DNA of 64,000 nucleotides, taken from assembly GCF_001428895.1 (NCBI RefSeq), contig NZ_LMJA01000005.1, positions 97,529-161,528 on the forward strand, given 5' to 3'. This stretch comes from Mycobacterium sp. Root265 (GTDB taxonomy: Bacteria > Actinomycetota > Actinomycetes > Mycobacteriales > Mycobacteriaceae). The notes below the pieces were generated by a model. That model saw only the letters and a list, made by a program, of their open reading frames with translations. It had not been told where the DNA came from and did no database searches. Shown piece by piece: positions 27,684 to 36,038 of the stretch. Position numbers and translations under genes: made by a program. The first letter of the stretch is position 1, and each line of letters begins with the position of its first letter.

Positions 27684-28706
27684 TCACTCTGGCTCCACCG
27701 GTATCGCGACGGTGGCCAGCAGCGCCCGATGGTCGGACCCCGGGATGTCGACCGTGTGGATCGACTGCGCCGCTGAGTTGCGGGTCAGCACGTGGTCGAT
27801 GGTGATCAGCGGCGGGATCGCGGGGTGCGGTGAATAGGTGGGTGAGAAGCCCGCCCCGGTCTGGTTGACCGCATCGCGGTAACCGACGTCCAGGAGGTCG
27901 CGGAACTGGCGCATATCGGGCGTGGCATTGAAGTCGCCGGCGATGATCACCGCGGCCGGGCCGGCGGTCTCGGCGTAGTCCGCGAATTCGGACTTGGCGG
28001 CGGTGATCCGGTGGTTCCACTCATCGAACGTGTTGGCGCCGGCTGCGAGTGGTGACATCAGGTGCACGCTGGCGACCAAGGGATCATTCGGTACGCCGGG
28101 CACGCGCACGCGCGCGGCGATGAAATTGCTTCCGTACCTTGACGGCGGAAGTGCGATGAGCGGGTATCGACTCCACAGGCCCATACCGCCGGCGCCGGGT
28201 CGGGGGATCAGGATCGAGTAGGGAAAGGTCTTGCGAAGTCCGCCGTCCCGGAATCGCGCCGCGGCCTCGGCCGTCAGCTCGGACATCGTGATGATGTCGG
28301 CGCTGTCGACGGCCAGGTCGATGAAGGCTGCCGCATGAGCCTCACCCTTCTGGATATTCGAGGAAAGCACCCGTAGTTCGGCGGTGCTAGGGCCGAGGTC
28401 GGACGTCTGCCCGAGGTTGTGCCAGGGCACCTGGATTGCCACGGAGATTGTCAGCAGGACGATGCCTGCCAGGGCGAGCAGCTTCTTGCGGCAGACCGCA
28501 GCAAGAAGGAGCGCGCAAAGAGCGACCAGCGGGACATAGGCGAAGCTCGCTGCGAGGACCAGGGCCGGCAGGTTGGCCAGTAGAACGGTGCGCGCGATCA
28601 GCGCGGCGAGGACATAGAGCAGCGCAAGGACCACCAGAGTGGCCGAAAAGGAGACAGTCCGTCGTCGTGTTACGCCGGGATGCTGTTGGGGCTGGCGTGA
28701 CCCCAT
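27684..28706 (-). CDS. Membrane-anchored endonuclease/exonuclease/phosphatase (EEP) family protein (340 aa)
   Basis: Three hydrophobic N-terminal helices (residues ~20-100, e.g. VVLALLYVLAALIARTVLL) precede an EEP domain with VLSSNIQKGEA, IITMSELTAEA, IIAGDFNATPDMRQF and a catalytic end in GSDHRALLATV. EEP enzymes cleave phosphodiesters of nucleic acids, lipids or sugar phosphates; with the domain outside the membrane, a lipid- or glycan-linked phosphate is plausible (inference). ATG 28706 overlaps the stop of the phosphatase gene (TGATG), giving translational coupling; ATG 28718 would add four residues. Related to 46972-47892. Confidence 0.82.
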   Translation of the reverse strand: MGSRQPQQHPGVTRRRTVSFSATLVVLALLYVLAALIARTVLLANLPALVLAASFAYVPLVALCALLLAAVCRKKLLALAGIVLLTISVAIQVPWHNLGQTSDLGPSTAELRVLSSNIQKGEAHAAAFIDLAVDSADIITMSELTAEAAARFRDGGLRKTFPYSILIPRPGAGGMGLWSRYPLIALPPSRYGSNFIAARVRVPGVPNDPLVASVHLMSPLAAGANTFDEWNHRITAAKSEFADYAETAGPAAVIIAGDFNATPDMRQFRDLLDVGYRDAVNQTGAGFSPTYSPHPAIPPLITIDHVLTRNSAAQSIHTVDIPGSDHRALLATVAIPVEPE

Positions 28707-29221
28707 CAAGGGCGGCAAAGTTCGAGCACTGGCGGCAGTAGTTCGGCGATCTGCCTGCCAACCGCCGCGAAGACCTCATGATTCTGGCCGATGGGGTCGA
28801 CGATGTCCGGCACTTCGCCCGTGATCAATCTGTGTCTCAAATTAGCGAGATCTGCAACGTTCTGCGCGCCAAGTGCACCGACGAGCTGTGCGGCTTCGGG
28901 CAGGATGAATGTTGTCCTGAGCTTATTCGGAGCAAGCTCAAGCACTCTGTCGCGGTGCACGCGGGTCATCGTGAGTATCAGGTCGGCGCCCGACGCGATC
29001 TTCGGCGTCAGCTGCCTCGCAGCGAAGTTCGAGGCGTCGCCCCCGAGCGTCCGCAGTACTCGCTCCGCGTCGGGGTGAACGGGATGGCCAATGACGGCGT
29101 GAGTGCCCGCGCTGGAGGCGGAAAAATCGGTGATACTGGCTTGGCTGGAATAAGCCACGGCCAGGCGTTCGGCGGACGGTGACCGGCAGATGTTCCCAGT
29201 ACACACGAATAAGACGTGCAG
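28706..29221 (-). CDS. Low-molecular-weight protein tyrosine phosphatase, Wzb-like, apparent CTG start (171 aa)
   Basis: P-loop VCTGNICRSPSAERL holds catalytic Cys7 and Arg13; DPIGQ late in the protein supplies the general acid Asp. The conserved N-terminus HVLFVCTGNICRSP has no ATG, GTG or TTG before it in frame. A CTG at 29221 lies exactly six bases after AAGGAG and gives the family-correct start; the only standard alternative, GTG 29206, would delete the strand before the P-loop. Expected to dephosphorylate the BY-kinase encoded at 41.3 kb, as Wzb does Wzc. Translationally coupled to the EEP gene. Confidence 0.85.
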   Translation of the reverse strand: MHVLFVCTGNICRSPSAERLAVAYSSQASITDFSASSAGTHAVIGHPVHPDAERVLRTLGGDASNFAARQLTPKIASGADLILTMTRVHRDRVLELAPNKLRTTFILPEAAQLVGALGAQNVADLANLRHRLITGEVPDIVDPIGQNHEVFAAVGRQIAELLPPVLELCRP

Positions 29222-29947
29222 GGCAGGCTCCTTGCGTCGATGCCGGAATCGGTGATGGGACGTGCATCATCTGTGTGTCCGAACCGCATTCAGTATCGGC
29301 GTTCGACCCTCGCCGCCGCCACCTGACCCGTTGCTGACGGACGTGGCAAACCCCCTCGCGAGCGCAGGGTTCGGGCCGATGGCGAGCGATACTTGGCCGC
29401 AAATATCGGAGCCTGCAGATTTGGCAACGGTGCCATCGGCGCGAACCCCCGCCGCCTCGATGACCTCTGTAGGCGTCAGCTCTGTCCTAAACGGCGAACA
29501 CGCTCGATTTGCTGGAATAGCGCATTGGCGCGCACAAAGTGGGCGGGACGGTCGTCGGTTTGGCGCCGGGTCACCGACGCTGAAGAACTGGTACCGATCG
29601 AAAAGCGTGCACAGTCTTGGCAATTGCAGCAAACAAAAGTTCGCCTCAGTCCAGCCAAAGCTGTAGATGGCGGGGAAAGACCCGCCACCAGCCAAAAGTT
29701 CCTGCGCAATATGGCTATTACCTGCGTAAATGCTGGCGGCGTTGTCCTGTGGCGACGGATATCGTGGTTAACACTGAGAAAAATCTGAAATCCAACTGTC
29801 TCCTGCGTCAATTTGGCACTAACATGCTGATCAATGGATATCTGGGCAGAGTGCGAGTTCCACATCGGGGTCGAACCGGCGGTACCCGGTGAAGTCGTGG
29901 CTCTGTTCTAACTGGCAAACCATCGACGGACAGTCACAGGAGGAGCG
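29222..29947. other. Long intergenic region between divergent polysaccharide transcripts (no gene seen)
   Basis: About 725 bp of lower-GC DNA between the leftward phosphatase and the rightward leader ORF. Open frames here (for example 29267-29695 on the minus strand) lack mycobacterial codon bias and family features. It should contain both divergent promoters and a long 5' leader for the assembly operon. No clear repeat or riboswitch fold was recognised by eye. Confidence 0.5.
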
Positions 29948-30100
29948 GTGGGTCCACGAATGGCACGAGCGTACAACTTTGCACCTTGCGGACATGGTGC
30001 TTGCGCCGTTTATCACATGGCGGCGCCGTCCAATTTTGAGTGTTTGCCCGGTGACGGGACCGTAAATAATACAACACGTCCGATGGCTCGCAAGTCATGA
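29948..30100 (+). CDS. Candidate 50-aa leader ORF translationally coupled to the phosphoglycosyl transferase
   Basis: GTG 29948 follows a full AGGAGG (29938-29943) by four bases, the best ribosome binding site in this stretch; ATG 29960 is in the same frame. The ORF runs 50 codons and ends in TGA at 30098-30100, which overlaps the ATG of the next gene (ATGA). That gene has no ribosome binding site of its own, so its translation probably depends on ribosomes ending here. The peptide has three cysteines (APCGHGACAVYH, FECLPGDG) and no obvious membrane helix or known family. Confidence 0.55.
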   Translation: MGPRMARAYNFAPCGHGACAVYHMAAPSNFECLPGDGTVNNTTRPMARKS

Positions 30101-31647
30101 CAGTCGTAGATCCCAGTCCCGTCACGGCGCTTCGACGTGTCGATGCCGATCGCCACGACGCGAAGACCGCAGGACCAAAGGTCGACGGCTTCACCGCCGA
30201 TGCCAAGAGCGTCGCGGACAGACTTATGAACGGCTCTGCCGATCAGAGCAGCCGTATTGGTCTGCGCTCCGAGGCCGTTAACTCGTCGGCTGAACGCGAA
30301 AAGTCTGTCAGGCGTTATCTCGGGCGTGTCCGGGCTTGGATGGTCGTGCCGGTAGTCGACTTCGTAATGATGCTGGCTCCGCTCGCATGGCGGCCACCGC
30401 AGCCCATCACCATCGTGACCATGGCCGTTCTGGGGGTCCTGCTTCTCACCGGTGGCGGGAGGTATGCAGCCCCGCTGCATCTGAGCGTGCTCGATGAGCT
30501 CCCGACGATCATCACCCGACTGCTCGCTGCGGTCGCGGCGGTTGCCGCCGTGGTGCTGTTCCTTCATCAGAAGGCGCAGGTGCAGATCTTCCTCGAAACT
30601 GCCTGTCAGGCCGTGGCTCTGGTGGTTGTCGGCCGCGTACTGACAACACGGCTCTGCGCGTGGGGACGCAGGCGAGGGATTGCGAAGCACCGAACGATTC
30701 TGATCGGCGGTGGCCCGGTAGCGGCCGAGATCATCAGGACCTTGGCGGAGCACCGTGAATACGGTCTGCAGGTCGAAGGCTTCGTCGACGATGGCGACGA
30801 CGACTGCCCGGCTGCAGAATTTGCCGCCAAGCTGGGGCGTATCGCCGATCTGGATATGGCGGTCGTGACCATGGGCGCAGACACCGTACTGGTGGCAGAC
30901 GGCAGCTTCGACGAGCAGGAGCTGGAGCAAGCTGTCCGCACGGAGGTGTGTTTGACGGCGGAGTTACTGGTTGTCCCGCGCATGCACCACTTCCACACGC
31001 TGACCGGGATGGCTGACCACGTCGGTTCCACCCCGATTATGCGGATCAGAAATCCCAACCTCAGGGGTCCGGCGCGACTGATAAAGCGCATGTTTGACAT
31101 CGTCTCGTCATCTGCTGCACTTGTCCTGCTGTCACCGCTGCTGTTGGTCGCGGCGGCCGCGGTGCGTATTGAAGGTGGCCCGGGCGTCATCTTCCGCCAG
31201 ATTAGGGTGGGCCGCGACGGCCAGGAGTTCGAACTGCTGAAGTTCAGGTCCATGCGGCCGGCCAACGAGGCGGAGTCTCAGACGCGATGGAATGTAGCGG
31301 CGGACAATCGGATTGGTGCGGTCGGCCGGGTTCTTCGTTGTACGTCGATCGATGAGCTTCCGCAGTTGTGGAATATCTTCCGGGGCGATATGACGGTGGT
31401 CGGGCCTCGGCCTGAGCGGCCCCACTTCGTGGAGCAGTTCTCGACGCAGTTCGACCGATACGCACACCGGCACCGAGTTCAAGTGGGGCTCACGGGATTT
31501 GCCCAGGTGAGTGGGCTCAAAGGCGATACTTCTATCGCCGACCGCTGTCGGTACGACAACTTCTATATCGAGAACTGGTCGCTCTGGCTAGATATCAAGA
31601 TCATCATCCGGACTTTCCGTGCAGTGGTGTTGTACCGCGAACGTTGA
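30097..31647 (+). CDS. Polyprenyl-phosphate sugar-1-phosphate transferase (initiating glycosyltransferase, WbaP-like, 516 aa)
   Basis: Loads the first sugar phosphate on undecaprenyl/decaprenyl phosphate at the membrane. Four N-terminal membrane helices (e.g. ITIVTMAVLGVLLLTGG), a nucleotide-binding-like middle domain (RTILIGGGPVAAEIIRTLAE), then the bacterial sugar transferase domain (KRMFDIVSSSAALVLLSPLL, GPGVIFRQIRVGRDGQEF, LLKFRSMRP, SIDELPQLWNIFRGDMTVVG and PRPERPHF). The catalytic Asp/Glu pair lies in CTSIDELPQLWN. First gene of the assembly operon, coupled to the leader ORF. Confidence 0.92.
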   Translation: MTVVDPSPVTALRRVDADRHDAKTAGPKVDGFTADAKSVADRLMNGSADQSSRIGLRSEAVNSSAEREKSVRRYLGRVRAWMVVPVVDFVMMLAPLAWRPPQPITIVTMAVLGVLLLTGGGRYAAPLHLSVLDELPTIITRLLAAVAAVAAVVLFLHQKAQVQIFLETACQAVALVVVGRVLTTRLCAWGRRRGIAKHRTILIGGGPVAAEIIRTLAEHREYGLQVEGFVDDGDDDCPAAEFAAKLGRIADLDMAVVTMGADTVLVADGSFDEQELEQAVRTEVCLTAELLVVPRMHHFHTLTGMADHVGSTPIMRIRNPNLRGPARLIKRMFDIVSSSAALVLLSPLLLVAAAAVRIEGGPGVIFRQIRVGRDGQEFELLKFRSMRPANEAESQTRWNVAADNRIGAVGRVLRCTSIDELPQLWNIFRGDMTVVGPRPERPHFVEQFSTQFDRYAHRHRVQVGLTGFAQVSGLKGDTSIADRCRYDNFYIENWSLWLDIKIIIRTFRAVVLYRER

Positions 31648-31761
31648 CGCAGTGCTTGGCGGTCGCGGCCAGATGCAATCTGATGCTCAGGAAGGTAAGA
31701 GCTGAATAATGAAGATGAGTACCGGTCCATTGCTGGCCCCGAGAGCGTCAGGTTTGTATCT

Positions 31762-32394
31762 GTGGGTTTAACGAAATTCAAAGGCGCGGCTCGAAAGACA
31801 CTTCGCCGTTCGGAGAGGATTCAAGATGCCTACGAACGCTACAAGAACTCTCGACGGCAAGAAGTTCTGAAATCGCTGATACCGGTGGGTGGTGTCGGGG
31901 CCGAACTCGGGGTGCACAAGGGGCATCTGACACCGTTCCTGGTGAATTGGCTCACGCCGAAGAAGCTCTACGCCGTTGACCCCTGGTATCTCTTGGGACC
32001 GACATGGGAATGGGCTGCTGGCGACAAGTCCACAGTAAATGCATTGGCGCGCACCATCCGAAGGCTTCGGCCCTCCATAGAGGTCGGCCAGGTGGAAGTG
32101 ATCGTCCGGGACGACTTGGTGTTTCTGTCGGATCTGGCCGATGGCGCACTTGACTGGGTCTATCTCGACTCTTCACACATGTACGACCACACCGTGAAAG
32201 AGTTGGAACTCCTCCTACGCAAGGTCAAGTCAGGCGGCATAATTGCCGGAGATGATTGGCAGCCGGACCCGAGTCATCGCCACTACGGCGTATGTCAAGC
32301 GGTGCGTGAGTTTGAATCTGCCGGCCGGCTGAGCGTGATCTATGCCAACTCATCCAACCACCAATGGGCTTCCACAGTGCCAGAATCATCGTGA
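31762..32394 (+). CDS. Class I SAM-dependent methyltransferase (Methyltransf_24 type, 210 aa)
   Basis: SAM-binding motif I VGAELGVHKGHLTPFLVNW, acidic strand KKLYAVDPW, and the family end VYLDSSHMYDHTVKELELLL with GGIIAGDDWQ. These small methyltransferases often O-methylate sugars in surface-glycan clusters, which fits its place after the initiating transferase (inference). GTG start; an ATG is absent near the N-terminus. Codon use is less GC-biased than in the flanking backbone. Confidence 0.82.
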   Translation: MGLTKFKGAARKTLRRSERIQDAYERYKNSRRQEVLKSLIPVGGVGAELGVHKGHLTPFLVNWLTPKKLYAVDPWYLLGPTWEWAAGDKSTVNALARTIRRLRPSIEVGQVEVIVRDDLVFLSDLADGALDWVYLDSSHMYDHTVKELELLLRKVKSGGIIAGDDWQPDPSHRHYGVCQAVREFESAGRLSVIYANSSNHQWASTVPESS

Positions 32395-32455
32395 AACAAC
32401 AGAACCGTAATGTCCAACAGCGGATTTCGTCCAGCGGCACATCGGGAGCAAGTTG

Positions 32456-33289
32456 ATGAGCAGCAGTAAGTACTCAGTCTATCGACGCTTCGGCCGGCGA
32501 CTGGTTGGTGGATGGCTCGCGCCCGAGGTTCTAGAAGTCCTTGCGGTGCTTGATAACGCCCAAGCGGCGCGGGGAGTTCGAGGGTCGGTGGCAGAGATCG
32601 GAGTGCATCACGGAAAACTCCTGATCGCGCTGGACTTGCTACGCAACGACGGCGAGACATCGGTAGCCATCGATCTGTTCGATGACCAGACGCAGAATGT
32701 GGACAAGTCCGGCAAGGGTGACCTATCTGTCTTCCGGAGAAATCTGGCACGTTGGTCGAAAGTTGACTCCCTGGCAGTTCACGCTGGCGACTCCACGAAG
32801 CTGTCTTCTCAAGCTCTTTCGGAGCTCGCGAACGGGAAGATTCGGCTGTTTAGTGTTGATGGCGGTCACGATGAGCCAGTGGTGTTCAGCGATCTGCAAC
32901 TCGCTGAGACCGTACTTGTGCCAGGCGGAATCATCGTTGCTGACGACGTATTCCATCAGGAATGGCCAGGGGTGATGACGGGCCTCATCCGATACCTCAA
33001 CCAGGATCCGAGACTCGTGCCCTTCGCGATCGGCTTTAACAAGGTTTTCCTCACCACGCCAGAGTCTGTCGAGGATTACCGAGCAGCGGTCGATTTCGCA
33101 TTCTCCGACCGGTACCTGACGTCTGTGAAAGCATCAGAGTTCTTCGGCAACCCTGTGTCGGTGGTGGCGAGGGTAAGGCGCACGCCCAGACTGATCCTCC
33201 GTCGGAACAAGACTCTGAGGCGCGCCTATGGGCGCATACGGGACCTGCGAGACTCAGAGGCCAACACGCTTGCCGCACAGCGAGTATGA
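32456..33289 (+). CDS. Class I SAM-dependent methyltransferase (Methyltransf_24 type, 277 aa)
   Basis: Motif I SVAEIGVHHGKLLIALDLL, second acidic strand SVAIDLFDDQ, then SVDGGHDEPVVFSDLQLA and PGGIIVADDVFHQEWPGV. Same broad family as the preceding gene but only distantly similar. A basic C-terminal tail (RTPRLILRRNKTLRRAYGRI) may contact the membrane. ATG 32456 follows GGGAG by seven bases; a TTG three bases earlier is also possible. Probable sugar modification enzyme of the cluster. Confidence 0.82.
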   Translation: MSSSKYSVYRRFGRRLVGGWLAPEVLEVLAVLDNAQAARGVRGSVAEIGVHHGKLLIALDLLRNDGETSVAIDLFDDQTQNVDKSGKGDLSVFRRNLARWSKVDSLAVHAGDSTKLSSQALSELANGKIRLFSVDGGHDEPVVFSDLQLAETVLVPGGIIVADDVFHQEWPGVMTGLIRYLNQDPRLVPFAIGFNKVFLTTPESVEDYRAAVDFAFSDRYLTSVKASEFFGNPVSVVARVRRTPRLILRRNKTLRRAYGRIRDLRDSEANTLAAQRV

Positions 33290-33383
33290 GCGAGGTCAAA
33301 TTCGCAATGCTTGGGTTGGCTGGATCCGGCGATTTTCAGGCTCAACTGGCGTATCCACGGTACGAGAAGTCGGGGAGACAGGT

Positions 33384-34370
33384 ATGAAACACGAATCGAT
33401 CCCGAAAGCCCGCTGCGAAGTCTTTCCGAAGATCTCTGTCGTGATACCAACAATTGGTCGACCAGAGCTGATTCGAGCCCTGCGGAGTGTGCGAGCTCAA
33501 AGTTCCGTGGGCACGATCGAGATCATTGTGGTGAATGACGCTCCACCGGGCATCGAGCTCAGTGCTGAGGTTTTCGACCTCGCAGATCACGTACTTCGAA
33601 CCCCGGGCAAGGTAGGCGGTTCACGGGCACGAAATCTTGGCATCAAGTCGGCCACAGGTACGTATGTTGCGTTGCTTGACGACGATGACGAGTGGCTGCC
33701 GCGCAAGCTCTCGTTGCAAGTCGCCTTGTTGCAGTCGTTGGTCGATCCAGCACGGGCTGTGGTCGCGGGGCGACAGCTATATGTGAATCCGAGCACCGGC
33801 GAGGTGTCTGATCCCGGTCCGAGGAGATTGATAGCCCCGGGAGAGAAGGTCGAGCACTACCTGTTCCGTCGTCGACCGCCGAGCCTGGCCAGGCCGAGCA
33901 TGTATACATCGTCGTTGCTCTGCTCGAGGCAGCTCGCGGTGAAGGTTCCCTGGGATGAGTCGCTGCCTCGCCACCAAGATTGGGACTGGCTGATTCGGCT
34001 GGGTCGCATTCCAGGCTCGTCGTTTGCGCAGACTGCGGAACCCGTTGTGCGGATCCAGCTTGGTTCCGCTCTATCGATTTCGGCGGGAACTGATTGGCGG
34101 AGCTCGTTGGATTGGGCGGACCGTGCACTTCGACGTGACCCCAAGGTGTATGTCGATTTTCTCGCCGGTCAGGCTCTCCGGTACGCGCTGACTGCGAGGT
34201 CGGGGGAAGGCGTTCGGAAGATCACTGCCTCGATACTGAAAACGGGACGCTTGCCGGCTGTCGGCCCCACTGTCGTGGGTGCCGCCGGTGTCCTGCCGCG
34301 AAAGACATTTGAACGAGCCATTGTGGCGTCGGGCGGGGGACGGCGGACCGGGCAACCGGTGCCAATGTGA
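33384..34370 (+). CDS. Family 2 glycosyltransferase (GT-A, 328 aa)
   Basis: GT2 opening KISVVIPTIGRPELIRALRS, EIIVVNDAPPG, GGSRARNLGIKSATGTYVAL and the metal-binding LLDDDDEWLPRKL, with RHQDWDWLIRLG as the acceptor-side acid region. Transfers a sugar from an NDP donor to the lipid-linked repeat unit in the cytoplasm. ATG 33384 follows GGGGAGACAGG; the longer open frame upstream lacks family sequence. Confidence 0.87.
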   Translation: MKHESIPKARCEVFPKISVVIPTIGRPELIRALRSVRAQSSVGTIEIIVVNDAPPGIELSAEVFDLADHVLRTPGKVGGSRARNLGIKSATGTYVALLDDDDEWLPRKLSLQVALLQSLVDPARAVVAGRQLYVNPSTGEVSDPGPRRLIAPGEKVEHYLFRRRPPSLARPSMYTSSLLCSRQLAVKVPWDESLPRHQDWDWLIRLGRIPGSSFAQTAEPVVRIQLGSALSISAGTDWRSSLDWADRALRRDPKVYVDFLAGQALRYALTARSGEGVRKITASILKTGRLPAVGPTVVGAAGVLPRKTFERAIVASGGGRRTGQPVPM

Positions 34371-34410
34371 TGCGTGTTCGCTTTTTGATTCCCACTGATG
34401 TTGCGCAGCT

Positions 34411-35442
34411 GTGAATCTCGACATAAAGATGGCATCGAAGTTTGTCGTACTTGAGGCAACGGCACCACCGAAGGCAACCACCGAGTACGTGGATCAGGTT
34501 GTGCGGTACGCCGACCCAGCAATGAACTTCAGGTACCTGAACCCCCGCACCGCGGTGCTGCGCGCCGATGTCTTCCATGTTCATTGGCCGGAACTCATTG
34601 TCCGCGGGGGCGGCCGAATCGAAACCTACGCGCGCTGTCTCGGTCTGCAGGTTGTACTGGCGCTCATGCGTCGGCGCGGCACCGCGATCGTCCGTACCCT
34701 TCACAATATTGAGCCCCACGAATCTGGCGATGCGATCGAGCGTTGGGCTCTTGCCAGGTTGGATGCGCGGACCGATCTGTACGTCCGCATCAATTCGGCG
34801 ACCCCGTTACCGGCTGACCAGGGTCCGTTGATACCGCACGGTCACTATCGGGAAGCGTACGAGAAGTACTCCAAGCCTCCTTCAATTTCTGGACGAATTC
34901 TCTTCGCGGGTCTCATCCGCCCATATAAAGGTGTCGAGGCGCTGATCGCGGCGTTCCGTCGGACCACGTCGCCGTCGGTGACATTGCGGATTGTGGGAAA
35001 GCCGACGCCTGAGTTGGAGAAGGAAGTAACTGAAGCAGCCACTGCTGACTCGCGGATATCAATCAAGTTTGGCTATGTGCCTGATCAGGAGTTCGTGGAA
35101 GAAGTGTCTCGTGCCGAGCTGGTCTGCCTGCCGTACGACAACATTCACAATTCCGGAGCGCTACTGGCGGCACTTTCGCTGAACCGTCCGACGCTCGTGC
35201 GTGATACACCGACGACACGCGCCCTGGCAGAGGAAGTGGGTCCCGGTTGGGTGCATCTGTTCACTGGTGAGCTGACATCGACTGACCTTGAACTTGTCTT
35301 GCGCGCGGTGCGAACAAAGAAGCCGGTTGAGGGCCCGCGTCTGCAGAACCGAGACTGGAGCTTTATCGGTGAGGCGTATGGAGCCGCATTTCGCGAGGCG
35401 AAGCGACGCGTCGATGAGAGGAGACGACGTGCGTACGCATAG
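34411..35442 (+). CDS. GT-B-type glycosyltransferase (343 aa)
   Basis: Two-domain transferase: the N-terminal part has ADVFHVHWPELIVRGGG and IVRTLHNIEPHE; the C-terminal part has RILFAGLIRPYKGVEALIAA, TLRIVGKP, SIKFGYVPDQEFVEEVSRA and ELVCLPYDNIHNSGALLAAL, the nucleotide-sugar-binding face of GT4-like enzymes. Adds a sugar to the repeat unit; donor unknown. GTG 34411 is given, but ATG 34429 is possible; neither has a clear ribosome binding site. Confidence 0.82.
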   Translation: MNLDIKMASKFVVLEATAPPKATTEYVDQVVRYADPAMNFRYLNPRTAVLRADVFHVHWPELIVRGGGRIETYARCLGLQVVLALMRRRGTAIVRTLHNIEPHESGDAIERWALARLDARTDLYVRINSATPLPADQGPLIPHGHYREAYEKYSKPPSISGRILFAGLIRPYKGVEALIAAFRRTTSPSVTLRIVGKPTPELEKEVTEAATADSRISIKFGYVPDQEFVEEVSRAELVCLPYDNIHNSGALLAALSLNRPTLVRDTPTTRALAEEVGPGWVHLFTGELTSTDLELVLRAVRTKKPVEGPRLQNRDWSFIGEAYGAAFREAKRRVDERRRRAYA

Positions 35443-35510
35443 CGCGTGTGGATCTTCAAATCGACTGTGGATTATCAACCAACCTGAGGTATCGCTGCGA
35501 AAGCTGGTTG

Positions 35511-36038
35511 ATGGCAGTGGAAATCAGTAACATATCATCGGCGGAACCCCGTTTCATTTCGAAAGCCAAGTACATGCGGGTCTGGATCGTTGTCGGGCTG
35601 TGGACCTTTCTGGTCGTGCAATTTGCGGTCGACACGGTATCGACGTTGGTCAGTAGCGAGCCCTTTCCGACCATTACCATGCCGGCTTTCAGTGCTGAGA
35701 GAATTGACCGCGATGGGACTGCCCGCATAACGACCAGAACCATCGCGGTGATCGGCAGCGACGGGTCTGTCCATCAGGTCGAGGCAGCCGACCTTCTCTC
35801 ACCGCTCTACTCCGTGCCGGCTGGATTGACCTTGGACCGTCTTCTGAAACCGACCCAAGGTGTGGCGCCTGGCCTGTCGGATGAGGCCCTCAACTGGTTA
35901 CGCAATCGGACTGAGCAACTTGCGGTTACGGATCAGCCCGTTGGCCTACGCGTCGAATGGTTGCCCGGGATTCTTGACCTTCGTTCCTCCAAGACTACCG
36001 TCGCCGCGGATCCGAGCATTCGCGAGGTGCGTTGGTGA
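35511..36038 (+). CDS. Single-pass membrane protein of unknown function (175 aa)
   Basis: One membrane helix (residues ~24-42, RVWIVVGLWTFLVVQFAVDT) after a short cytoplasmic head, then an extracytoplasmic domain of ~130 residues with RIDRDGTARITTRTIAVIG and LRVEWLPGILDLRSSKT. No family recognised. Its stop overlaps the GTG of the following HTTM-like gene, so the two products probably act as a pair. Confidence 0.7.
   Translation: MAVEISNISSAEPRFISKAKYMRVWIVVGLWTFLVVQFAVDTVSTLVSSEPFPTITMPAFSAERIDRDGTARITTRTIAVIGSDGSVHQVEAADLLSPLYSVPAGLTLDRLLKPTQGVAPGLSDEALNWLRNRTEQLAVTDQPVGLRVEWLPGILDLRSSKTTVAADPSIREVRW

Noticed and set aside
29119-29206. GTG 29206 as start of the tyrosine phosphatase
   Set aside because: It would remove the beta strand preceding the catalytic P-loop and has no ribosome binding site at the right distance; the CTG with AAGGAG fits better.
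29267-29695. 142-codon minus-strand open frame in the long intergenic region
   Set aside because: No ribosome binding site, no family features, and composition unlike neighbouring genes.
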